From: Chloroflexota bacterium | GTDB taxonomy: Bacteria > Chloroflexota > UBA6077 > JACCZL01 | NCBI GenBank assembly: GCA_020845495.1 | Contig: JADLFM010000241.1 | Coordinates: 49,757 to 113,756 of the forward strand | Reading direction: 5' to 3' | DNA: 64,000 bases | Shown: in pieces, positions 9,473 to 17,435 of the stretch | Position numbering within the stretch: the stretch's first letter is position 1 | Layout: each line of letters begins with the position of its first letter | Translations under genes and position numbers: made by a program | The notes under the pieces: model-generated | Told to the model about the DNA's origin: nothing | Seen by the model: only the letters and a program-made list of their open reading frames with translations | Databases searched by the model: none

Positions 9473-11374
9473 ATGAGAAGCCCCTTCCTCGAGAGGCTGG
9501 AGCGCGGCCCGATCCTCGCCGATGGTGCGATGGGTACGATGCTCTATTCCCGTGGTATCCCCTACGAGCGCTGCTTCGATGAGTTGAACCTGACCGAGCC
9601 CGGGCTGGTCCAGCGGATCCATCGGGAGTACATCCGCGCCGGCGCCGAGTTGATCGAGACGAACACCTACGGCGCGAATCGCTTCAAGCTCGCGGCGTTT
9701 GGCCTCGAGGACCGGGTGCGGGACATCAACTTCCGGGCGGTGAAGATCGCGCGGGAGGCCCGCGAGGAGTGCGGCGAGACGGTCTTTCTGGCCGGCGCCA
9801 TTGGACCGCTGGGGCAGGCCGTCGAGCCGCTCGGGACGATCTCGGCGCCTGACGCGCGGGCTGCATTCCGGGAGCAGGCCGATGCGCTGCTGGAGGCCGG
9901 GGCCGACCTGATCGTCCTCGAGACATTCGGCGACCTGCTGGAGCTTCAAGAGGCCGTCCGAGCCGTTCAGGATGCGTCGGACTTGCCCATCGTCGCGCAG
10001 GTGAGCCTGACCGACGACGGGCGCATGCTGACCGGCGAGAGCCCGGCCGACGTGGCGCGAGTGCTGACCAGCCACCGGGTAGACGTCATCGGTGTGAACT
10101 GTGGGGTCGGCCCCCAGAGCACCTACGATGCCGTCCGCCAGATGGCGCTGCCGCTCTTCGCGCAGTTGTCGGCCATGCCGAACGCGGGCGCGCCGAGCCG
10201 GCTCGATGGACGCTACGTCTACTTCTCGACGCCCGAGTACTTCGGCGAGTACGCGCGCCACTTCGTCGACTCCGGGGTACGGCTGCTCGGCGGCTGTTGC
10301 GGAACGATGCCGCAGCACATTGCCGCTATGCGGAGCGCACTCGCGGAGTACAGTGCCACCGCCGCGCTCCCGACGATCTTCCCGGTCGCCACGCCCCCCC
10401 CACCGCCCGAGACGATCGAATCGGCGGTCAGCGTCGAGCCGACGCCACTTCAGAGCGCACTTGCTCAGAAGCGTTTCGTGATCAGCGTCGAACTTGACCC
10501 TCCGAAGGGGTTGAATCCGTCGAAGGTCATGCACGGCGCGTCGCTCCTCGGCGAGGCCGGGGTCGATTGCATCAACATCGGTGACAGTCCGATGGCGCGG
10601 GTGCGGATGGGCTGCGTCAGCCTGGCACTGCACATTCAGCGGCGCGTCGGCCTGGACACGATCATCCACTTCACCACGCGTGACCGCAACTTGATGGCGC
10701 TCCAGTCGGAGCTACTGGGAGCGCACTCGCACGGCATCCGCAACATCCTGGCGCTGACCGGCGATCCGCCCCGGATGGGTAACCTTCCACACGCCAAAGG
10801 CGTCTGGGACGTCGACTCGATCGGACTGATACGGATCCTGAAGCGGATGAACGAGGGCCAGGACTGGGCCGGTAACTCGATCGGTATGGCGGCACAGTTC
10901 CACGTCGGGTGCGCGGTGAACCCGGTCGCCGACGATCTGGAGCTCGAGCTCGACCGCTTCTATCAGAAGATCGAGGCCGGCGCGGACTACGTGATGGCCC
11001 AGCCGCTCTACGATATGGAGCAGTTGCACGCGTTCCTGGATCGTGTGGGCAAGATCCCGATCCCGTTCCTGCTTGGCATCATGCCGCTCCAGAGCTACCG
11101 CCACGCCGAGTTCTTGCACCACGAGCTACCAGGCGTCTCGATCCCAGACCACCTCCGCGAGCGCATGCGGCTGGCCGGCGACCGCGGCATCGAAGAGGGG
11201 ATTCGCCAGTCCCAGGAGTTCCTGGCCGAGGCCCAGGCATGGTGCGACGGCACCTATCTGATGCCGTCGTTCGGCCGCTACGAGATGGTGGCCGAACTGG
11301 TGAAGGTCATCAACCGCCGCTCGCCGGCCGACACGGCGGCATCGTCGCCAGAGCATCGGCTACCGGGCTCATAG
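9473..11374 (+). CDS. bifunctional homocysteine S-methyltransferase / 5,10-methylenetetrahydrofolate reductase
   Basis: A 633-aa fusion protein of the YitJ type linking methionine and one-carbon metabolism. Residues about 1-290 form a homocysteine S-methyltransferase barrel, with the zinc ligands in GVNCGVG and GGCCGT. Residues about 330-620 form an MTHFR domain (FVISVELDPPKG, then ILALTGDPP for folate and FAD binding). A Pro-rich hinge near residue 305 separates them. The start is ATG 9473 (MRSPFLERL); it lacks a ribosome binding site and may be translated leaderless. It converges on the hemerythrin gene. Confidence 0.92.
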   Translation: MRSPFLERLERGPILADGAMGTMLYSRGIPYERCFDELNLTEPGLVQRIHREYIRAGAELIETNTYGANRFKLAAFGLEDRVRDINFRAVKIAREAREECGETVFLAGAIGPLGQAVEPLGTISAPDARAAFREQADALLEAGADLIVLETFGDLLELQEAVRAVQDASDLPIVAQVSLTDDGRMLTGESPADVARVLTSHRVDVIGVNCGVGPQSTYDAVRQMALPLFAQLSAMPNAGAPSRLDGRYVYFSTPEYFGEYARHFVDSGVRLLGGCCGTMPQHIAAMRSALAEYSATAALPTIFPVATPPPPPETIESAVSVEPTPLQSALAQKRFVISVELDPPKGLNPSKVMHGASLLGEAGVDCINIGDSPMARVRMGCVSLALHIQRRVGLDTIIHFTTRDRNLMALQSELLGAHSHGIRNILALTGDPPRMGNLPHAKGVWDVDSIGLIRILKRMNEGQDWAGNSIGMAAQFHVGCAVNPVADDLELELDRFYQKIEAGADYVMAQPLYDMEQLHAFLDRVGKIPIPFLLGIMPLQSYRHAEFLHHELPGVSIPDHLRERMRLAGDRGIEEGIRQSQEFLAEAQAWCDGTYLMPSFGRYEMVAELVKVINRRSPADTAASSPEHRLPGS

Positions 11375-11554
11375 ACGGGAGCGCGGTTCGGTCCGGCGGG
11401 CGGCGCCCTGATTGAGGTCGAGAGCGGCCGACTCCTGCTCCGGCACCAGCGGCGAGGGTAGAAGGCCGTACGTTCCCTAACCGTCCAGAGCCGTGCATAA
11501 CCGGCGCCCTCGGGACAGTCTTGCGCCGTGGGGCTGCCCACAGCGTGGAAGGAA

Positions 11555-11584
11555 CCGGGGCGCCGCCTCCAATCGGCGCCCCGG
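11555..11584. terminator. bidirectional terminator hairpin
   Basis: An 11-bp perfect stem (CCGGGGCGCCG at 11555-11565 with 11574-11584) and an 8-base loop sit between two converging genes that end at 11374 and 11626. Confidence 0.65.
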
Positions 11585-11625
11585 CGCCCCCAGACACGGA
11601 GAGCGCGGGTGTTTCCTCCGGTGTG

Positions 11626-12183
11626 TCAGCGTGCCGGGGCCAGCCACGGCGTGATGCGCGCGGGCAGGCCGTCGAGCATCCCATGCAGCCGCTCGTGGAC
11701 ACCTGGTCCGATCTTCTCGATTTCGATCCGCTCGAACGCCTCGATCAGATCGCGGTCGTGGGGCGCCAACGCGGCGATGGCGGGCAACAGTTCGCGGTTC
11801 TCCAGGTCGATGTGCTCGCGCAGGAAGGCCGTGTAGGCACGCGCCGCACCGGCCAGCCGGGCACCGGACACGCTGTCGCCAGGCTGGTAGCCGTTGACGG
11901 CCGCGACGTACGCCTCTACCAGCCGGCGACCATCGACGTGCTGAGCTTCGAGCCGCTGGACCAGCGCTACACCCTCGGGCGACGTCAGACGCGGAAACAG
12001 TTCGCCCTCTTCCTTGCCGTGGTGGCAGCGGTCGACGAAGACCGAGAAGAACGCACCAACGTCGGTGAAGACGTCCTTCGGGACCGGTGCGCCCCGCTCG
12101 GCCGCGCCCGTCGCCTGCTCCAACAGCGCGAGGACGCCCAGGACGGCGTCGTGCTCGCCCTTCAACGTGTCGATCGTCTGCAT
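11626..12183 (-). CDS. hemerythrin domain-containing protein
   Basis: A 185-aa four-helix protein of the hemerythrin HHE family, which binds a non-heme di-iron centre and senses or detoxifies O2 or NO. Likely iron ligands are His10 (GEHDAVL), His and Glu in RCHHGKEEGELFP, His in EAQHVDGRRL, and His/Glu in FLREHIDLENRELLP. The ATG at 12183 has GGAGAG upstream. It lies downstream of a DUF1858-like gene, a Crp/Fnr regulator and NnrS-like genes, which supports a role in nitrosative or redox stress. Confidence 0.88.
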   Translation of the reverse strand: MQTIDTLKGEHDAVLGVLALLEQATGAAERGAPVPKDVFTDVGAFFSVFVDRCHHGKEEGELFPRLTSPEGVALVQRLEAQHVDGRRLVEAYVAAVNGYQPGDSVSGARLAGAARAYTAFLREHIDLENRELLPAIAALAPHDRDLIEAFERIEIEKIGPGVHERLHGMLDGLPARITPWLAPAR

Positions 12184-12230
12184 GTCGTCTCTCCATCGGT
12201 GTCTGGTAATCCAGGCTGTACGAGCGGCGG

Positions 12231-12254
12231 CACTGTGGACGTCGATCCACAGTG
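12231..12254. promoter_or_regulatory. inverted repeat upstream of the hemerythrin gene
   Basis: CACTGTGGA-N6-TCCACAGTG is perfectly symmetrical. It lies 48 bases upstream of the hemerythrin start and 76 bases past the stop of the upstream gene. It could be an operator or a terminator. A 14-bp direct repeat, TGCGCTGGCTCAGT, follows at 12253-12266 and 12291-12304. Confidence 0.5.
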
Positions 12255-12329
12255 CGCTGGCTCAGTCAGCCGGTATTGGCGTAGGTAGTATGCGCTGGCT
12301 CAGTGAATGCTGACGCAGTTGCCGCCGGC

Positions 12330-12623
12330 TCAGGCCGCGGCCCAGGCCATCTCAGCGCGGCTCGCCTCTTCGGCGTCGATGGCCGCGTTCAACTCGTCCA
12401 TCAATGCGACGCTGTCGTCGATGTGGCAGACCAACTCCACGTCGGCCAGCATGTATTCGATGTGGTGTTCGTCGGTACACTCGATGGTGGGTTGGCAACC
12501 GTGCCGCTCGAAGATCTCGGCGGCTCCCATTACCGTGAACAACGCCTCTCCGACCGTCGTTTCCAGGGTCACGTGGTACGCATCCTCGGCGTCGGTAGCG
12601 ACGTCCTCAACGTACTCGTCCAT
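12330..12623 (-). CDS. small DUF1858-like protein
   Basis: A 97-aa soluble acidic protein. The segment TTVGEALFTVMGAAEIFERHGCQP resembles the DUF1858/ScdA-N helical domain, in which a Cys at this point is linked to di-iron or redox partner proteins; a second Cys follows in IECTDEHH. The start is ATG 12623 with GGGAGG upstream. The promoter region holds a -10-like GATACT and a perfect Crp/Fnr-type box centred about 42 bases before the inferred transcription start. The neighbour downstream is a hemerythrin, a pairing reminiscent of ScdA/RIC iron-centre repair proteins split in two. Function is inferred from context. Confidence 0.6.
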   Translation of the reverse strand: MDEYVEDVATDAEDAYHVTLETTVGEALFTVMGAAEIFERHGCQPTIECTDEHHIEYMLADVELVCHIDDSVALMDELNAAIDAEEASRAEMAWAAA

Positions 12624-12654
12624 CGCGGCCTCCCAACGTTCTCGTGTCACGGTC

Positions 12655-12660
12655 AGTATC
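12655..12660 (-). promoter_or_regulatory. -10 element (GATACT) of the DUF1858-like gene
   Basis: On the minus strand GATACT differs from TATACT at one base. A start about seven bases downstream (near 12648) leaves a leader of 25 bases containing GGGAGG. Confidence 0.5.
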
Positions 12661-12682
12661 GACCTGACTGGCGGGCTGCCGC

Positions 12683-12698
12683 CTTGACGTACGTCAAG
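12683..12698. promoter_or_regulatory. Crp/Fnr-family binding site
   Basis: CTTGACGTACGTCAAG is a perfect 16-bp palindrome of the TTGAC-N4-GTCAA type recognised by Fnr/Dnr/NNR-like regulators. Its centre lies about 42 bases upstream of the inferred start site, the classic class II activator position. A Crp/Fnr regulator gene ends only 130 bases away. Confidence 0.7.
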
Positions 12699-12711
12699 TC
12701 TTGGGGCCAAC

Positions 12712-12729
12712 TTCTGAGCGCGCTCAGAA
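12712..12729. promoter_or_regulatory. 18-bp perfect palindrome
   Basis: TTCTGAGCGCGCTCAGAA is fully symmetrical. Its centre is exactly 30 bp upstream of the Crp/Fnr box centre, about three helical turns. It may be a second regulator site or the end of the upstream transcript. Confidence 0.5.
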
Positions 12730-12747
12730 CTGGATTCAGGAGACTGC

Positions 12748-12812
12748 CTCGGCTCGTTGGCTCGGCTCGTTGGCTCGGCTCGTTGGCTCGGCTCGTTGGC
12801 TCGGCCCGGTGC
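12748..12812. repeat. 13-bp tandem repeat, five copies
   Basis: CTCGGCTCGTTGG is repeated four times exactly from 12748 to 12799, followed by a degenerate fifth copy (12800-12812). It lies between the Crp/Fnr gene and the palindromes upstream of the DUF1858-like gene. Confidence 0.9.
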
Positions 12813-12828
12813 CTCGGCCTGCTGGCAG

Positions 12829-13506
12829 TCAGCCGTCGGCCAGGTGGCGCAGGCGGTCAGGATCGAGCAGGACGACGGTTCTCGACCGCTCCTGACGGAG
12901 GATGCCCTCGGCCGCAAGCGACTTGAGACGGCGGCTCAGGCTCTCTGGGGTGGTCCCGATCCGCGCGGCGATCTCGGTCCACGGTACCGTCAGTCGAACC
13001 TTGATGCCGTCGTGAGTCCGCTCGCCGTCCTCGGCCGCCCGGAGAAGCTCCCCGGCGAGACGCTGACTGACGTCGCGCAGGCCGAGGTCGCCGATAGCGC
13101 GTTCGGCGGTGGTCAGGCGTTGGGCGAGCGCCTCCATCAGCCGAACCGCGACGTCGGGGTAGCGGCCGATCAGATCGTGCATGGCCTGCCGGCTCACCAG
13201 GCAGACGTCAGATGGCTCGAGCGCGACGAAATCACCCTCGTAGTGGGCCACTGTAAAGAGTGCCAGCTCGCCCAGGAACTCGCCCGGCCCCAGCGTCCGA
13301 AGCACCTGCTCCCGCCCGCCGCTCGCGGACTGCACCAGCTTCAGCCGCCCGTTCGCGACGACCGTCAGGTGCTCGACCGGGTCGCCGGTCAGCGCGAGAA
13401 TCTCGCCCCGCTCGACGTGGCGGTGCCGCATCGAGCGCCCAAGCTCGGCCATCGCCTCGGCTGGGAGCACGCGCAGGTAGGGGACGCCGGCCGCGCAGGT
13501 CGGCAT
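12829..13506 (-). CDS. Crp/Fnr family transcriptional regulator
   Basis: A 225-aa regulator with an N-terminal cyclic-nucleotide-like sensor barrel (GDPVEHLTVVANGRLKL, GPGEFLGELALF) and a C-terminal winged helix-turn-helix (WTEIAARIGTTPESLSRRL, about residues 170-188). Only one Cys is found near the N terminus (PTCAAG), so it lacks the four-Cys iron-sulfur cluster of true Fnr. That would fit a Dnr-like heme/NO sensor or another ligand. ATG 13506 or in-frame GTG 13515 may be the start. It is the last gene of the cupin/NnrS operon, and the matching TTGAC-N4-GTCAA box lies just downstream. Confidence 0.85.
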   Translation of the reverse strand: MPTCAAGVPYLRVLPAEAMAELGRSMRHRHVERGEILALTGDPVEHLTVVANGRLKLVQSASGGREQVLRTLGPGEFLGELALFTVAHYEGDFVALEPSDVCLVSRQAMHDLIGRYPDVAVRLMEALAQRLTTAERAIGDLGLRDVSQRLAGELLRAAEDGERTHDGIKVRLTVPWTEIAARIGTTPESLSRRLKSLAAEGILRQERSRTVVLLDPDRLRHLADG

Positions 13507-13516
13507 GTCGACCACG

Positions 13517-14728
13517 TCAGTGCCCCGTGAGTGGCGTGTCCGGCCTGGACGCCGGCGCATCGGCGCGGCTCGATGGCACAGGCGGCTCCGGCGGTGCACC
13601 CCGAGCCTTGCTGAATGTGCCGCCCGGCCGCGCTCGCACGGCGCCGAGCGGTGGTGACGGGCGGAGCGCGGCCCGCACGGTCAGCGCAGCGAAGATGAGG
13701 ATAGCGACGACGTTGAGTAGGCCGCCCCAGGCCCGCGCCTCGAGCATTGTCGTCAGGTCGCCGAGGATGCGGAGTGCTAGCGAGAGATGGAGCACTCCCA
13801 CGTGCAGGTAGAACACCCGCTGGAACGGAATCTGGATGCCGGTCACGGCCGGGATGATGGTTGGAGCGTGGCCGAAGATCATCGAGAAGACAAAGCCCAG
13901 GAATACGCTGTGGACCATCGCGTCGTACCAGAACGCGCCCGGAAAGCGGCTCGGCCCGAGGAGCCAGAACAGCCCCCCCAACCCAAGCCAGCCATAGCCG
14001 AGCAGCAGGCAGACCGCGGAGAACTGGGCAACTCCCCTACGCCGTACCGTGCGGCGGGCGACGTCGTAGCGGACCAGCCACGCAGCGAGCCCGATCAACC
14101 CGACACCGCCGATCTGCACGCCCGTCCAGTACCACCCTACCGACACGATCAGGCCGACCACCAGCAGACCGGACGCGCCCAGGAGCAGGCCCTGGACGCG
14201 TGCCGGCATCAGCACTTGCGCGAGCTCTAGCCGCTCGCCGGCGATGGTCAGGACGAGGAATCCGGCCCACCAGGGGACGACCTCGGGCAGCGAACGGCCG
14301 GCGAGCCAGAGCACGTTGCCTACTAGCCAGAGCGCCGCGCCAGCCGCCAGCATCGCGCTCGCCCACTCTGGCCGACGCTGAAAGAGTTGGACGAAGATGG
14401 CGATGAGCAGCAGGCTGCTGGCAGTAAAAAGCCCGGCTCCCAGGGCGACGGGCAGGCCGGCGATGAGCGCCAGTCCGCCCAATCCCGCTGCTATCGGCGC
14501 GAGGAAGGCCCAGGTCCGGCCCAGTGCGACGGCCCGCTCCAGGCCGATCACTACGCCCAGCACGTCCGCCACCATCAGCGGGCCGTGCGCGGCGGCGAGC
14601 GCGGCGTCTGGCGACGGGACCGCCCAGCCGAGCCGGATCAGCCCCGCCCAGAGGCCGGCGAGCAGGCCGATAGCGGCCAACCCGAGCAGCCCCAGGCGGA
14701 ACGGTGGACGGGTGGCGGTTAGCGCCAC
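13517..14728 (-). CDS. NnrS-like multi-helix membrane protein
   Basis: A 403-aa protein with about 11-12 hydrophobic segments. Conserved His-containing segments AAHGPLMVADVLG, HSVFLGFVFSMIFGHAP and YLHVGVLHLSLAL match the NnrS family, heme- and copper-binding proteins that ease nitrosative stress. The last 40 residues are Pro/Ala/Arg-rich and probably cytoplasmic. Its 5' end overlaps the cupin gene by 10 bases and its stop lies 10 bases before the Crp/Fnr start, so the three are tightly coupled. Confidence 0.7.
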   Translation of the reverse strand: MALTATRPPFRLGLLGLAAIGLLAGLWAGLIRLGWAVPSPDAALAAAHGPLMVADVLGVVIGLERAVALGRTWAFLAPIAAGLGGLALIAGLPVALGAGLFTASSLLLIAIFVQLFQRRPEWASAMLAAGAALWLVGNVLWLAGRSLPEVVPWWAGFLVLTIAGERLELAQVLMPARVQGLLLGASGLLVVGLIVSVGWYWTGVQIGGVGLIGLAAWLVRYDVARRTVRRRGVAQFSAVCLLLGYGWLGLGGLFWLLGPSRFPGAFWYDAMVHSVFLGFVFSMIFGHAPTIIPAVTGIQIPFQRVFYLHVGVLHLSLALRILGDLTTMLEARAWGGLLNVVAILIFAALTVRAALRPSPPLGAVRARPGGTFSKARGAPPEPPVPSSRADAPASRPDTPLTGH

Positions 14729-15090
14729 GTGCCTTGCTGAAGCTTCGAATGGACCTGTGCGTGATCGGCTTCAGTCGGTGGCGGTGACACGAGGTGCACC
14801 GCGATGAGCCGGGTGTTCGCCTTGACACCCCGCGCCTCGCCGGCTGGCACGACCACGATTGCGCCAGGACCGACCTCTGCTTCCTTGTCGCCGGCTACAA
14901 CGGTGCCCTCACCCTCGAGCACCACCAGGATCATGTCGATCCCGGGGCTGTGCACGGGGATGTTCTGACCGGGCTCGAAGCAGGTGAGTACGGCCTTGAC
15001 GCGCTCGGTCTGGCCGAGTCCCACCCCTGAGAAGCGTTCGGGCTGGAACGTAGCGGACTCATGGAAATCACGGATAATCGTGGTTGGCAT
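14719..15090 (-). CDS. cupin domain protein
   Basis: A 123-aa single-domain cupin. The first motif is partly conserved (PGQNIPVHSPGIDMILVVLEGEG), followed by GPGAIVVVPAGEARGV; one His and one Glu of the usual metal set are visible. Such small cupins often act as metal-dependent dioxygenases or sensors. ATG 15090 follows GGGAGAGAGCT. It overlaps the downstream NnrS-like gene and begins 10 bases after the upstream NnrS-like gene, within one operon. Confidence 0.8.
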   Translation of the reverse strand: MPTTIIRDFHESATFQPERFSGVGLGQTERVKAVLTCFEPGQNIPVHSPGIDMILVVLEGEGTVVAGDKEAEVGPGAIVVVPAGEARGVKANTRLIAVHLVSPPPTEADHAQVHSKLQQGTWR

Positions 15091-15100
15091 AGCTCTCTCC

Positions 15101-16582
15101 CTATATCGTGATGTCTTGACTGCGTTGGGGGTTGCTCGAACGTCGGGCCGCGGCCCGACAGCGTGGAGCCGTGATGGGAGTGACCGGCCGTTCGGCCAGG
15201 GTCTGCCGTAAGTTCCAACCCAGGCAGGCGACCGCCGCGAGTCCGAGCAGGCCGGAGATACCGAGCAGCGTCATGCTCAGGCGGGACGACGGCAGGAACA
15301 GCGGCGCAACGCGCAGGATCGCCGCGGCGTTCCCGAGCCAGACGGTGGCCCAGACGAGTTTCACCGAGTAGAGCTTCCGTCCGGAGAAGCCGGGAAGCAA
15401 GCGGGCAGCCATCCCAAGGATCAGCAACGTGACCAGTCCCACGCCGAGGGCATGGCGCGAGGCGTCCAGCGGCGGCGACGGCACGATTCCCCACCAGGAC
15501 AACCCTTCGAGGACCAGCAGCAGCCCGGCGATACCGAGCCAGGCGTAGCCCGGCACGATCAGCCACTCGGCGGCACGATACTCCCCGAGCGGCGGCCCCT
15601 CCTGACCGGCCGGCGTGCGTCGGCTCTGTCTGAGGGGGACGTCGAGGGTTGCCACGAGCCCGAGCAGCGCCAATCCCTCCAGCACGGAGCCGAGAGCCGG
15701 CAAGAGTTGGAGGGCCGCTGGCAGCGCGAGAGCGTACGTCGCATGCAGCAGGAACCCCACCACGTAGATGGCGAACACCGAGAACAACTCCCGCTGGGGC
15801 GGAACCCGGAGTCGTAGGTAGAGCGGAAACGTCCGCGCCGAGATGGCCACCGCGATTGAGACCAGCATGCCGGTCAACCCGAGGTGAACGACCGTCCAGT
15901 CCGTAGGGCCGGGCACCAGGCCCGTCGCCTGCGCCTCGGTCAGCAGGCTGGCGGCGTCGATAGCCAGCGCGAGTAGGAGGCAGACGAAGAAGGCCAGCGC
16001 GAAGGGGAGCACCGCGACGAGGCCGGCCCGGCTGGCGAGCGGTGGACCCTTGCGCGACGCCGCCAGGAGCGCTCCCACGGCCAACGCGGCGCCAGCCAGT
16101 TCGAGCAGTCCCGAGATACCGAGCGCGCCCCCCACGACCGTGCGCATGCCGCTCGGAGCGAGCGCCGCGAACGTCGGCTGCGAGATTGCCCGTAATGTCA
16201 GTCCGCCGCCTAGTAGCCAGGCGGCCGCGCGAACGGACCCCGGATCGGGGGATGGACAGCCACGCAGGCGCGGCAGGAAGTACAACCCGACGCCCAGCGC
16301 GAACATGGCGCCCCAGCCAAAGAGCTGGATGTGCCCGTGCGCCTGGACAGCCGCAAGCCACCAGATGGCAGCCTGCTGACCGGAAGCAAGGACGAAGAAG
16401 AGGGCCATGCCCAGCCCGAAACCGGCTGTCAGCGCCAGCCCGATGGCCCACCAGATGAAGGGCAGCGAGGGTATCCGGTCGCGCAAGGCACGACCCGGCG
16501 GGGTAGTGGCCCGTCTCTTGGCAACGGGCGCTGTGGCACCTGGGCTGTCGCTCATCACACCTGCTGGCGCCGTGGTCACCAC
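15101..16582 (-). CDS. NnrS-like membrane protein, larger paralogue
   Basis: A 493-aa protein with about 12 hydrophobic segments. The segment AVQAHGHIQLFGWGAMFALG and the later HALGVGLVTLLILGMAARLLPGFSG carry the paired histidines seen in NnrS proteins. It differs in sequence from the second NnrS-like gene in the operon, so the two are not a recent duplication. The start is uncertain: GTG 16582 or ATG 16555 (MSDSPGATAPV). A cupin gene ends 72 bases upstream with a small hairpin between them. Confidence 0.7.
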   Translation of the reverse strand: MVTTAPAGVMSDSPGATAPVAKRRATTPPGRALRDRIPSLPFIWWAIGLALTAGFGLGMALFFVLASGQQAAIWWLAAVQAHGHIQLFGWGAMFALGVGLYFLPRLRGCPSPDPGSVRAAAWLLGGGLTLRAISQPTFAALAPSGMRTVVGGALGISGLLELAGAALAVGALLAASRKGPPLASRAGLVAVLPFALAFFVCLLLALAIDAASLLTEAQATGLVPGPTDWTVVHLGLTGMLVSIAVAISARTFPLYLRLRVPPQRELFSVFAIYVVGFLLHATYALALPAALQLLPALGSVLEGLALLGLVATLDVPLRQSRRTPAGQEGPPLGEYRAAEWLIVPGYAWLGIAGLLLVLEGLSWWGIVPSPPLDASRHALGVGLVTLLILGMAARLLPGFSGRKLYSVKLVWATVWLGNAAAILRVAPLFLPSSRLSMTLLGISGLLGLAAVACLGWNLRQTLAERPVTPITAPRCRAAARRSSNPQRSQDITI

Positions 16583-16618
16583 GACGCCAGCCTCAATGGT
16601 ACCCGTTCCGGCCGGTTA

Positions 16619-16636
16619 GTGTGCGGCGACGCACAC
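16619..16636. terminator. short hairpin between cupin and NnrS-like genes
   Basis: GTGTGCG-GCGA-CGCACAC forms a 7-bp stem with a four-base loop, 19 bases after the cupin stop codon. It may partly terminate or stabilise the upstream transcript. Confidence 0.4.
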
Positions 16637-16654
16637 CGTGGTCGTCCGTGAGTA

Positions 16655-17089
16655 TCAGGCTTCGTCCCGCATGCCCGCCTTCCAGGCGATGGTGATCGTG
16701 AACGCGCTGTCCTCCAATGCCTCCACGTCGTGTCGCATGTCTGGCGCAAGCATCACCATCTGGCCGGCCGGCAGGTCGATCGTCTGCCCCTCGATTTGGA
16801 GGCGCAGGTGTCCGCTCACCGTCTGAACGGCCGCCGTGCCAGGCGACTCGTGCTCCCGCAGGACGCCGCCTCGTTTGAGCGTCGTGAGCACCACGCGAAG
16901 GTCCGGCTCCTTGACAAGCGTTCGGGCGTTGCGGTCGCCATGCTGCCAGGCCGGCTCCTGGTGAAGCGTCGAAGTCTCCTGCGCCAGATTCACGACCGTG
17001 ATCGGCTTCGCGAGATTGTGCGGTGGCCGCTGCGGGCTCCCGCTGGTCTGGCCCGGTGGGCGATCGCGCCCCTGACTCGTTTCGTGCAC
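16655..17089 (-). CDS. cupin domain protein
   Basis: A 144-aa protein with a conserved cupin fold in its last 100 residues: LREHESPGTAAVQTVSGHLRL, then LPAGQMVMLAPDMRHDVEAL. His residues in REHES and MRHDVEA could bind a metal. GTG 17089 follows GGGAGG at good spacing; a longer frame to 17179 has no ribosome site. It appears to be the first gene of the leftward NnrS operon. It shares only the fold with the second cupin of that operon. Confidence 0.75.
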   Translation of the reverse strand: MHETSQGRDRPPGQTSGSPQRPPHNLAKPITVVNLAQETSTLHQEPAWQHGDRNARTLVKEPDLRVVLTTLKRGGVLREHESPGTAAVQTVSGHLRLQIEGQTIDLPAGQMVMLAPDMRHDVEALEDSAFTITIAWKAGMRDEA

Positions 17090-17333
17090 GTGAACCTCCC
17101 TCGCCGGCGACGGCCGGCGCGACACCTGCTCCGCATGGTCCGTGCCGGTGATTCGCCCGACCGTGGCCTGAGTCGCCACATGGCGCCAGCCGCGCGCCCT
17201 GAGCGGCAGGTCGGTGATCTCTCAGGCGAGAGGGATGTGGAGTCAGAAGACCCGGATCATCCAGGTCGTTCGCCACAGACCGTCGTCTATATCTGCATGC
17301 ACGCTGGAGACGGTGTGACGCGCGTCTGTCAGT

Positions 17334-17359
17334 GCCGTAACCCCACGCCGTAACCCCAC
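17334..17359. repeat. 13-bp direct repeat, two adjacent copies
   Basis: GCCGTAACCCCAC occurs twice in tandem at 17334-17346 and 17347-17359, about 77 bases before the start of the first beta-helix gene. It could be a regulator site or a short repeat of the kind found elsewhere in the window. Confidence 0.6.
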
Positions 17360-17435
17360 AGGTATCTGGCCGATGGCAGAGCACGCTCACAGTCTCTGGT
17401 GTATCGTAGTCCAGATCAAACGAGGAGAATGCGCG

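Noticed and set aside
14846..14863. Sigma-54-like TGGCACG...TTGC
   Set aside because: The spacing is three bases too long and it lies inside a cupin gene.
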